The notes beneath the pieces are model-generated. The model was given only the letters and a program-made list of their open reading frames with translations, was not told where the DNA came from and ran no database searches. From contig NZ_MVHF01000037.1 of NCBI RefSeq assembly GCF_002086485.1, forward strand, positions 1 through 64,000: a stretch of DNA of 64,000 nucleotides. Reading direction: 5' to 3'. The position numbers were made by a program, and so were the translations under genes. This document shows, piece by piece, positions 17,925 to 27,887 of this stretch (its first letter is position 1; each line of letters opens with the position of its first letter). This DNA is from Mycobacterium aquaticum. GTDB lineage: Bacteria; Actinomycetota; Actinomycetes; Mycobacteriales; Mycobacteriaceae.

Positions 17925-18425
17925 GTGCCCGTTCCCGAAACCACCCCGGCCCCGCCGTCACTGACGTCGCCGGTGATCGACTGCGAGCCGCCTGCGTATC
18001 TGCTCGCCCCGGCCCCCGCGGCCGCATCCAGGGCAAAGGCCTGCCCGACACCCACCGCATTGCACCGGCCGAGCCCGCGCCGGTTGCGGTTGGTCGAGCA
18101 GGCCGATCATCCGCCGCAGACGGAGGCCACCCAGTTCGCCGAGGCGGTGCTGCGCCGGGTGCTGGAGGTCGTCGACCGGCGCAGGCCACCCGCGCAGCTA
18201 CGCCCGCTGATCAGCCCCCAGGTGTTCGATGCGGTGCTGGCACTCCCCCCGGCCCGGCAGGCGGCGGCAGCGACCCTGCGGCGGGTGCGGCTGCGCGCCG
18301 CACCCGGGCCCGGTGCCGCGGAGGTGTTCGCCACCTTCACTCGCGGGCCGCGGGTGCACGCCATCGCCGCCAAGGTCGAATTGCACAGCGGCCGTTGGCA
18401 ATTGACAGCTCTGCAGGTGGGCTGA
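17925..18425 (+). CDS. Rv3235-family protein (Ala/Arg/Pro-rich)
   Basis: The 166-residue product has a Pro/Ala-rich disordered start (about 1-65) and a compact C-terminal domain (about 70-166). The domain starts with helices (ATQFAEAVLRRVLEVVDRRRPPAQLRPLI) and ends in a beta-sheet segment (HAIAAKVELHSGRWQLTALQVG). Position next to secA1 and composition match Rv3235. The GTG start has GGAG 7 nt upstream. There are no membrane segments or catalytic motifs. Homologues often lie beside secA1 in actinobacteria, which hints at a link to secretion, but this is inference. Confidence 0.85.
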   Translation: MPVPETTPAPPSLTSPVIDCEPPAYLLAPAPAAASRAKACPTPTALHRPSPRRLRLVEQADHPPQTEATQFAEAVLRRVLEVVDRRRPPAQLRPLISPQVFDAVLALPPARQAAAATLRRVRLRAAPGPGAAEVFATFTRGPRVHAIAAKVELHSGRWQLTALQVG

Positions 18426-18435
18426 TCTCCCGCCC

Positions 18436-18498
18436 CGCCGAGACTACGGTTGTTCGCGTCAAAACGCGGAAATCGCACAACAAACCGTAGTTTCGGCG
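18436..18498. repeat. 63-bp palindrome with inner hairpin between convergent genes
   Basis: Outer arms at 18436-18454 and 18479-18498 pair with one mismatch and one bulge. An inner hairpin (CGCGT-CAAA-ACGCG, 18455-18468) sits between them. The element fills the gap between the Rv3235-family stop and the secA1 stop and could terminate both genes, or be a dispersed palindromic repeat. Confidence 0.55.
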
Positions 18499-18507
18499 AG
18501 GGAAGGG

Positions 18508-21363
<2,856 letters not shown>

Positions 21364-21463
21364 GCTATTTCCCCTGTGGGTATCGATGGATCTTTCGGTG
21401 TTGATCGTGGTCCATCGTAGGTGACCCGTCGAAATACCTGGTTGTACTCACTCGGCGAACACG

Positions 21464-21497
21464 AAAACGCACCCCGGATGGCTCCGGGGTGCGTTTT
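21464..21497. terminator. Rho-independent terminator between hpf and secA1
   Basis: Perfect 15-nt arms (21464-21478 and 21483-21497) enclose a TGGC loop. The stem is GC-rich with A4/T4 ends, so it works in both orientations. It lies 16 bp after the hpf stop and insulates secA1 from hpf. Confidence 0.9.
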
Positions 21498-21513
21498 TGG
21501 CCGGTCCGACGGA

Positions 21514-22194
21514 TCAGGCGAGTCGGATGAGGCCGTAGTCGTAGGCGTGGCGCCGGTATACCACCGACGGTTTGTCGCTCTCCTTGTCATGGAAGAGGAA
21601 GAAGTCGTGGCCGACCAGTTCCATCTCGTAGAGGGCGTCGTCCACGGTCATGGGCCTGGCTTCGTGCTCCTTGGTGCGGACCACCCGGCCGGGTTCGTGA
21701 TCGTCGAGGCCCGCGGGTTCGGTGGCGTCGACCGGCTGCTCGGTGGCGGTATCTCCGGCCAGGTGGTCGGGGGTGGTCGCCTGGTGCAGCGATACGGGGG
21801 TCTTGTCGCCATAGTGGATCTTGCGGCGGTCCTTGCTGCGGCGCAGCCTGGCCTCAAGCTTTCCGGCTGCGGATTCGAGGGCCGCATAGAAACTGTCTGC
21901 ACACGCCTCGCCGCGGACAACGGGGCCGCGGCCACGGGCAGTGATTTCGACATGCTGGCAGTTCTTGCGTTGTCGTCGGTTGCGTTCGTGGTCAAGTTCG
22001 ACGTCGAAGAGGTAGATGGTCCGGTCGAATCGCTCCAGGCGTGACAGCTTCTCCGAAACGTAGATTCGGAAATGGTCGGGGACCTCCACATTGCGCCCCT
22101 TGACCACAACTTCTGCGTTGGGCTCAGGGTTGGCACCTGTGTCACGATCCTCGACCACCATCGCGGGGCCTGAATCCAGGGAATTGGTTGACAT
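21514..22194 (-). CDS. hpf: Long-form ribosome hibernation promotion factor
   Basis: Long HPF dimerises or protects ribosomes during stasis. The 226-residue product has an N-terminal S30AE/RaiA domain (about 30-135; VVKGRNVEVPDHFRIYVSEKLSRLERF) and a C-terminal dimerisation domain (about 165-226; PMTVDDALYEMELVGHDFFLFHDKE and VVYRRHAYDYGLIRLA), joined by an acidic linker. It matches Rv3241c and the M. smegmatis ribosome-associated factor. The ATG at 22194 was chosen over a TTG nine bases upstream from recalled homologues beginning MSTNS. A leader of about 290 bp precedes it. Confidence 0.93.
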   Translation of the reverse strand: MSTNSLDSGPAMVVEDRDTGANPEPNAEVVVKGRNVEVPDHFRIYVSEKLSRLERFDRTIYLFDVELDHERNRRQRKNCQHVEITARGRGPVVRGEACADSFYAALESAAGKLEARLRRSKDRRKIHYGDKTPVSLHQATTPDHLAGDTATEQPVDATEPAGLDDHEPGRVVRTKEHEARPMTVDDALYEMELVGHDFFLFHDKESDKPSVVYRRHAYDYGLIRLA

Positions 22195-22482
22195 ACTTGG
22201 CAACTCGTTTCTCTCACTCGTTGCACGCGATCTGCGTGCCGGGCTCTAACGAATCGCGGCGATGGGTCAGGGTTTTGTTGCTCTCCCCATCGGCGCAAGG
22301 TGTCGAGTACTCACCTCCTACCGGTGCGCGGTGAAGTGACGCTGTGATGGAGCGTCGCCGTGAGGTGTTCACGGGTGGTTGGTGCCGACGGTAGTCCGTG
22401 TTCACCGGTTCGTGCCACCAATTTCGACGACATGTTTGCAGTTCTTCATTTCTGTTTGATCGCGGGGTAATTGCCACAGGTG
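22195..22482 (-). other. 288-bp non-coding leader between comF and hpf
   Basis: No convincing gene is present. The stretch contains a small hairpin close to the hpf start (GCACGC-AGATC-GCGTGC) and several CACC/GGTG-rich segments. It probably holds the hpf promoter and a structured 5' leader. I could not assign a sigma factor to it by eye. Confidence 0.4.
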
Positions 22483-23112
22483 TCAGGCGTGCGCGACGAC
22501 CAACACAGCGGCCACATCCGCCCCGGCGCGACGCAGTACGCGCACCGACTCGGCGGCTGTCGCACCGGTCGTCACGATGTCGTCGACGAGCAGCACCTCA
22601 CCAGTCACAGCGGCCGCCACCCGCACCCGTCCGGCGATGTTGCGTTGCCGGGCGGTGCCCGACAGGCCGACGGAATCGCGGACCCACGGCCGCAACCGCA
22701 ACGCCTGCATCGTCCGCACCTCGGGGTGTTCCGCGCACGCCGCGACGGCCATCGCGGTGACGGGGTCGCCACCGCGGCGGCGGGCGGCCAGCCTGCGGGT
22801 GGGGGCAGGCACCACGGTCAGCGGGGCGTCGACGACACCCCAGGCCAGCAGCCGGTCCAGACCGGCCCGCAGCGCACCCGCCAGCGGCGCCAGCAGATCC
22901 GAGCGGCCCTGCTCCTTGGCGGCCACGATGGCCCGGCGCCTGGCGCCCGCGTAGCGGCCGAGGGCGAACACCGGGACGCCGGGATCGGTGCGCGGGCTGA
23001 TGAGGTGCGGTTCGTCGGCGCGGACCGTCAGTGCCGACGCGCACGCCGGGCACCACCGCGTCGACGGGGCGCCGCAGCCGCCGCACTCCAGCGGCAGGAT
23101 CAGGTCGAGCAT
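22483..23112 (-). CDS. comF: ComF family phosphoribosyltransferase-like protein
   Basis: The 209-residue product begins with a zinc-finger-like Cys cluster (LECGGCGAPSTRWCPAC) and ends with a type I phosphoribosyltransferase fold containing the PRPP-binding motif VLLVDDIVTTGATAAE. ComF proteins are linked to DNA uptake in naturally competent bacteria; in mycobacteria (Rv3242c) the role is unknown. The ATG at 23112 was chosen because it starts just before the Cys cluster; the longer frame upstream overlaps the divergent regulator gene. It diverges from the accessory block beginning at 23.2 kb. Confidence 0.88.
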   Translation of the reverse strand: MLDLILPLECGGCGAPSTRWCPACASALTVRADEPHLISPRTDPGVPVFALGRYAGARRRAIVAAKEQGRSDLLAPLAGALRAGLDRLLAWGVVDAPLTVVPAPTRRLAARRRGGDPVTAMAVAACAEHPEVRTMQALRLRPWVRDSVGLSGTARQRNIAGRVRVAAAVTGEVLLVDDIVTTGATAAESVRVLRRAGADVAAVLVVAHA

Positions 23113-23199
23113 GTCGGCAGTGTGCTGGACAGGGGTGACATGTGACGTCGGCGCACACGGAGCCGCGAAGCCGATTCTCGCTGATACCCACTCGTCGCC

Positions 23200-23207
23200 T
23201 ATAAAAT
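23200..23207 (+). promoter_or_regulatory. Candidate -10 element for the BTAD regulator gene
   Basis: An AT-rich TATAAAAT lies 21 bp before the regulator ATG in otherwise GC-rich DNA. The best -35-like match (TTCTCG, 23175-23180) has a long spacing of 19 bp. It is followed by AGGAG just before the ATG. Confidence 0.45.
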
Positions 23208-23227
23208 TGCGCCGGACAGGAGTGGGC

Positions 23228-26200
23228 ATGTCGGCACCGGACGTGGAGCGGCCCCGGGTCATCCGGCGCAAGATCATCGTTCCGGAGACACCGGCGGACG
23301 CGGCACCGCGGGAGCGTCTCGATCGGCTGCTCTGCCAACTCGTCCAGACCCACCGGATCATCGCGATCACGGCGACGGCTGGAGCAGGTAAGTCGGTGGC
23401 CGCGGCCCACGCCAGCCGCACCTTCGGCAAGCCGGTCGCGTGGCTGAGCGTCGACGCCACCGACGCCGCACCCGGTCGCCTGTTGACCTATCTCGAAGAA
23501 GCACTGGCACAACAACTTCCGTCCGTGCGGGGAGTCGCCACCGGCGCGCTGGCCGCCGGTATCCCGCATGCCGAGGCGGCAGGCCTGCTCATCGACGCGG
23601 CGGCCGACACCGAGCTCGTGTTCGTACTCGACGATCTCGAGCGGTTGCAGGGATCACCGGATGCGTGGGAGGTCATCGGCTCGGTGGTGCGCTACGCCGC
23701 ACCCAGCACGCGCCTGATCCTGATCAGCCGCCAACCGATCCCGGCCGAGGTCTGGTCACCCGCGCTGGCAGGCGCGGTGGCACGTGTCGACGATGCCGAT
23801 CTGGCATTCAACGTCGACGAGGCGCGCGTGGCGCTGCAGCAGCTGGGCCGCTCGGGGTCGGACGCATCCGAGGCTGTGCAGGCCACCGGGGGCTGGGTGA
23901 TCGGGGTGCTGTTCGAGGCGTGGCGTTCCGCCGGACACGGCACCGGCGGCACCGACCCCGAAGCCATGGGCGCCTATCTGGGCGCACACATTCTCGGTGA
24001 GCTCGGCGCCGACGACCGGGAGTTCCTCGTCAGCACGTCGGTGCTGGACGAGGTGAGCGTCGATTCGGCGGTGGCACTTGGCATCGACGACGCCGCGCGG
24101 CGGCTGGCGTCGCTGCGACGGGCCACGATCCCCGCGCAATGGTCATCCGATCCCCTGGCCATGCGCTGCCATTCCCGGTTTCGGGAGTACCTGCGTGGAC
24201 TGCTGGACCAGCGTGGCAGCACGGCGGTTCGCGAGCTGCGAGCCGCCCATGGACGGCTGCTGGCGTCCAACGGGTTCCACGAAGAGGCAGTCGAAGAGCT
24301 GCTTGCGGTGAGTGCGCTCACCGATGCGTACGCCTCGGCCCGGCATGCGATTCTGCCTGTTCTCGGCCGTTTGGATTTCGCCGTGGCCGACCGCTGGATC
24401 GATGCGCTCGCACCCGTCGTCCCCGTCGGCGACGACGGATTCGCCGAGGCCCGATTGATGTTGGTCGTCGCACGCGACGACCAGCGCGACGGCGCTCGTA
24501 TCGCGGACGAGTTGGCCGCTCTCGGACTGCGAGATCGACTCGCCGCGGCATCGGAGCATGCCGCCGCGCTGATGGCATGGTGCTACCTGCTGGCCGGGCG
24601 CATCGACGAGATGAACGCCGTCCTGCGCGCGGCGCCCGCAGGCCCCGACGTGAACATCGTGCGCTATGCGCTGGCGCTGGTGGATCCCGAAGGGGGCCCG
24701 GCGAGGCCTGAGCCCACCGGGGGGCTGCTCGACGGCATGCTGTTCGGCATCGACTACTTCCGCGGCCGGGTGCACGAACTGACCGGCGATGCGCCGTCGC
24801 CGTGGACGCGGGCCGCCATGGGCGCTGGGCGGATCGGTGCGCTGCGCGCGACGGGACGCACCGCCGAGGCGCTGCAGGAGTACGAGACGGCAGCGGGCGG
24901 GGGCTTCTTCCGCGGCGTGGTGGACTCCGTGATCGCGCCGGATGTGCTGCTCGATGCCGGGCGGCCAGAGGAGGCCCGCGCCGCGCTGGCCCGCGGGAGC
25001 ACGTTCATCCAGGCCAACGGATCACCGATACTGACGGCGCTGCATCAGGTGCTTGCGGCGAAGCTCATGCTGCGCGCCGACCGCGACACCGCAGGTGCGA
25101 CCGCGATTCTGAACCAGATCGATCGTGACCCCGCCCGGCGCTACGCAGTAATTTTCGAATTCGCCCAGACCTGGCACGGGCTCGCTGCGCTCATCCGCGA
25201 CGATGTGGACGGTGCCTTGTCGTCGTTGCGCGCCGCGGTCGCCGGTATGCGGTCAGGCGGCCGGATCTTGGAATTGCCCACGGCGGCGGTATATCTGGCG
25301 GAGGCCGAGTGGCGCGCCGGCAACCCCGACGCCGCGGACCGTGCAGCCGACATCGCACTGCAGGCCGCGCGCAGGCACGGATCCAATCACGTACTGCTGC
25401 AGGCACTTGCGGATTTCCCGGCGGTGGTGGCCCGGTGTATCGACGCGCAACCGGACGCCGATTCCGCATGGCACGCGATCGGACGCGCCCTGGCCGCCCA
25501 GGGTGTCGCGGTGGGCACCCGTATCCCGACCGCGGTCGAGTTGATCGAATTCGGCCGCACCGCAATCATTCTCGACGGCTGCGAGGTGCAGCCCAACCTG
25601 TCCAAATGCTACGAGTTGCTGAGTTTTCTGGCGGTGCGCAGCGGCGCCCCGGCCGGCCGTGACGAGTTGCTCGACGCCTTGTTCGACGGCCGCGGCGACG
25701 AGTCGGCGCGCTCCTACCTGCGCAAGACGGTCATCGGCGTACGCCGCGTGCTCCCGCCCGACGCGCTGAGCGTCGGCGACGACGGTCGCGTACGCCTCGA
25801 CCCGGACGTCGCCCTGGCCAGTGAATCCGCCCGCGTCGAACACGAACTCGCCGCGGCGGCGCGCCTGCAGGGCGAAGCGCTCGTGGTCGCCACCGAGCAC
25901 GCGCTGGAGCCACTGGCACACGGCGACTACCTACCCGGTATCAGTTCCGCCTGGGTCGATGAGCGCCGCGATCAGCTTGCCGAGCTGGCCGCCTCGGCCC
26001 GCGCCGCCGCTGCCGACGCTGCGTTTTGCGTCGACCGCTACGACGACGCCAACCGCCTCGCCACCGCGGTGCTCGACCGCGACCCGCTGCGTGAAGCGAT
26101 GTGGCGCCTGCTGATGCGCGTGCGGGCCGCCGTCGGCGACTACGACGGAGTCATCACCACGTTCGCCCACTGTGAGCGGGCACTGCAGAGCGCAGGGATC

Positions 26201-26248
26201 ACACCCGCCGCCAGCACACGCACCCTGCTGGACCGGTTGCGCCGCTGA
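23228..26248 (+). CDS. Large transcriptional regulator: N-terminal ATPase, TPR-like core, C-terminal winged helix plus BTAD
   Basis: The 1006-residue product starts with a P-loop ATPase domain (about 1-330; Walker A ATAGAGKSVAAAHA and Walker B LVFVLDDLERL), as in MalT-type STAND regulators. A long alpha-helical TPR-like region follows (about 400-760). The C-terminus has an OmpR-like winged helix (about 770-860; YLRKTVIGVRRVLPP) and a bacterial transcriptional activation domain (about 870-1006; DPLREAMWRLLMRVRAAVGDYDGV), as in AfsR/SARP activators. It has no LuxR-type HTH. AGGAG precedes the ATG. It is the first gene of the accessory block and probably activates the catabolic operon downstream. 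Confidence 0.9.
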   Translation: MSAPDVERPRVIRRKIIVPETPADAAPRERLDRLLCQLVQTHRIIAITATAGAGKSVAAAHASRTFGKPVAWLSVDATDAAPGRLLTYLEEALAQQLPSVRGVATGALAAGIPHAEAAGLLIDAAADTELVFVLDDLERLQGSPDAWEVIGSVVRYAAPSTRLILISRQPIPAEVWSPALAGAVARVDDADLAFNVDEARVALQQLGRSGSDASEAVQATGGWVIGVLFEAWRSAGHGTGGTDPEAMGAYLGAHILGELGADDREFLVSTSVLDEVSVDSAVALGIDDAARRLASLRRATIPAQWSSDPLAMRCHSRFREYLRGLLDQRGSTAVRELRAAHGRLLASNGFHEEAVEELLAVSALTDAYASARHAILPVLGRLDFAVADRWIDALAPVVPVGDDGFAEARLMLVVARDDQRDGARIADELAALGLRDRLAAASEHAAALMAWCYLLAGRIDEMNAVLRAAPAGPDVNIVRYALALVDPEGGPARPEPTGGLLDGMLFGIDYFRGRVHELTGDAPSPWTRAAMGAGRIGALRATGRTAEALQEYETAAGGGFFRGVVDSVIAPDVLLDAGRPEEARAALARGSTFIQANGSPILTALHQVLAAKLMLRADRDTAGATAILNQIDRDPARRYAVIFEFAQTWHGLAALIRDDVDGALSSLRAAVAGMRSGGRILELPTAAVYLAEAEWRAGNPDAADRAADIALQAARRHGSNHVLLQALADFPAVVARCIDAQPDADSAWHAIGRALAAQGVAVGTRIPTAVELIEFGRTAIILDGCEVQPNLSKCYELLSFLAVRSGAPAGRDELLDALFDGRGDESARSYLRKTVIGVRRVLPPDALSVGDDGRVRLDPDVALASESARVEHELAAAARLQGEALVVATEHALEPLAHGDYLPGISSAWVDERRDQLAELAASARAAAADAAFCVDRYDDANRLATAVLDRDPLREAMWRLLMRVRAAVGDYDGVITTFAHCERALQSAGITPAASTRTLLDRLRR

Positions 26249-26382
26249 GATTTCGGTGAATTCCCGGCCGTCCTGATCCACGATCCCGCTGGTCGCGCCC
26301 CGGGTGTTTCGGGCGCCCCGGCCCGCTTTCCACCCCCGGCGGCCGACGCCGCCGCCACCGCGATTTCGGCTCTTTCCCGCCC
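26249..26382 (+). promoter_or_regulatory. Intergenic region with a 21-bp direct repeat, candidate activator sites
   Basis: GATTTCGG-N4-TTCCCG-N-CC occurs at 26249-26269 and again at 26362-26382, matching at 16 of 21 positions in direct orientation. BTAD/SARP activators bind direct repeats, so these may be sites for the adjacent regulator ahead of the dehydrogenase gene. No binding is shown. Confidence 0.4.
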
Positions 26383-26469
26383 CCGTCGGCAGCATCTGTG
26401 GCGAGCCGTGAAGGCCAGATCAGCAATGCGGCGGCAGCGGGCCGCCAAGAACCGAAGGACAGAAAACCG

Positions 26470-27855
26470 ATGCCGTATCAGACCGTCAACCCGTTCGACA
26501 ACCAGGTGCTGGCCAGCTTCGAGGAGCTGACCGACACCGAGGCCCGGCAACTTCTCACGAGGGCGCACACGACATTCGCGTCGTGGAGCCAGACGTCTTT
26601 TGCGCACCGCGCCGCTGTCATCGCGCGTGCCGCGGCGATCCTGCGCGAGCGGGCCGACGAGTTCGCCCGGCTGCTGACCCTGGAGATGGGCAAGCTCTAC
26701 GCCGAGGCCCTCGGTGAGGTCGAACTCAGCGCGCAGATCCTCGACTACTACGCGGTGAACGCCGAGACGTTCCTGGCCCCCGAGCCGCTGGAAACCGCGG
26801 GCGATGACAACGCCATGCTGGTCAGCGCGCCGCTGGGCGTGATCCTCGGCGTGCAGCCGTGGAACTTTCCGTACTACCAGCTGGCGCGGGTGGCCGGGCC
26901 GAACCTCATGGCAGGCAACGTCGTCATGGTCAAGCACGCGTCCAACGTGCCCCAGGCGGCCGCCGCCTTCGAGGCTCTGCTCGCCGAGGCCGGTGCACCC
27001 GCGGGCGCCTACACCAACCTCTACGCCACCAAGGATCAGATCAACCTGCTGATCGACGATCCGCGGGTGCGCGGGGTCGCGCTCACCGGCAGCGAAGGCG
27101 CAGGCGCCGTCGTCGCAGCACGCGCGGGCCGGAATCTCAAGAAGTCCACCATGGAACTCGGCGGTTCGGATGCGTTCATCGCGCTCGCCGACTGTGACCT
27201 GGACAAGACGGTCCAATGGGCGTTGCACGGCCGGGTTTTCAACGGTGGGCAGTGCTGCGTGGCCTCCAAGCGCATCGTCGTCGTCGACGAGATCGCCGAC
27301 GAGTTCCTGGCGAAGTTCCGGGAGGCGATGTCCGGGTTGACCGCCGGAGATCCGTTCGACGCGGCCACCACGCTGGCGCCGATGTCCAGCCAGAAGGCCG
27401 CCGACGACCTCAACGCACAGATCACCGCCGCCGTGGAAGCAGGTGCCAAGGCGATCGTGTGCGGCGAGCCGGTGCCCGCCACCGGTGCGTTCGTGCAGCC
27501 GACGATCCTGACCGACCTCACCCCGGAAAACCCGGCGTACTACGAGGAGTTCTTCGGGCCGGTGGCGCTGTTCTTCCGGGTCGCCGACGAGGACGAGGCC
27601 GTGCGGCTGGCCAACGACTCCCGCTTCGGGCTGGGCGGGTCGGTGTTCACCAAGGATGTCACCCGCGGCATCGAGATCGCCAAGCGCATCGACACCGGCA
27701 TGGTCAACATCAACCATCCCGCCCGCCTGAAGGCCGACCTGCCCTTCGGCGGCGTCAAGATCTCGGGATACGGCCACGAACTCGCCCACCTGGGCATCGA
27801 GGAGTTCGTGAACAAGAAGCTCATCAACGTCGTGCCGATCGACGCCCCGGCCTGA
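26470..27855 (+). CDS. NAD(P)-dependent aldehyde dehydrogenase (succinate-semialdehyde dehydrogenase-like)
   Basis: The 461-residue ALDH-superfamily enzyme oxidises an aldehyde to a carboxylate. Visible are the cofactor-binding GVQPWNFPYYQLARV, the catalytic Glu region STMELGGSDAF, the nucleophile in FNGGQCCVASKR, and PFGGVKISGYGHE near the C-terminus. The sequence is closest in style to the YneI/Sad succinate-semialdehyde group. Being directly upstream of a pyruvate-decarboxylase-like gene, its real substrate may be acetaldehyde or another product of that enzyme. The start at 26470 follows AAGGA; an earlier in-frame start lacks a ribosome binding site. Confidence 0.9.
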   Translation: MPYQTVNPFDNQVLASFEELTDTEARQLLTRAHTTFASWSQTSFAHRAAVIARAAAILRERADEFARLLTLEMGKLYAEALGEVELSAQILDYYAVNAETFLAPEPLETAGDDNAMLVSAPLGVILGVQPWNFPYYQLARVAGPNLMAGNVVMVKHASNVPQAAAAFEALLAEAGAPAGAYTNLYATKDQINLLIDDPRVRGVALTGSEGAGAVVAARAGRNLKKSTMELGGSDAFIALADCDLDKTVQWALHGRVFNGGQCCVASKRIVVVDEIADEFLAKFREAMSGLTAGDPFDAATTLAPMSSQKAADDLNAQITAAVEAGAKAIVCGEPVPATGAFVQPTILTDLTPENPAYYEEFFGPVALFFRVADEDEAVRLANDSRFGLGGSVFTKDVTRGIEIAKRIDTGMVNINHPARLKADLPFGGVKISGYGHELAHLGIEEFVNKKLINVVPIDAPA

Positions 27856-27887
27856 CCAATCCCCCACTGAGACAAGGAAAGACAATC

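Noticed and set aside
22214..22477. 87-codon minus-strand frame in the hpf leader
   Set aside because: The amino acid composition is unlike mycobacterial proteins (many Asn, Thr, Ser, Arg), there is no ribosome binding site, and no recognisable motif.
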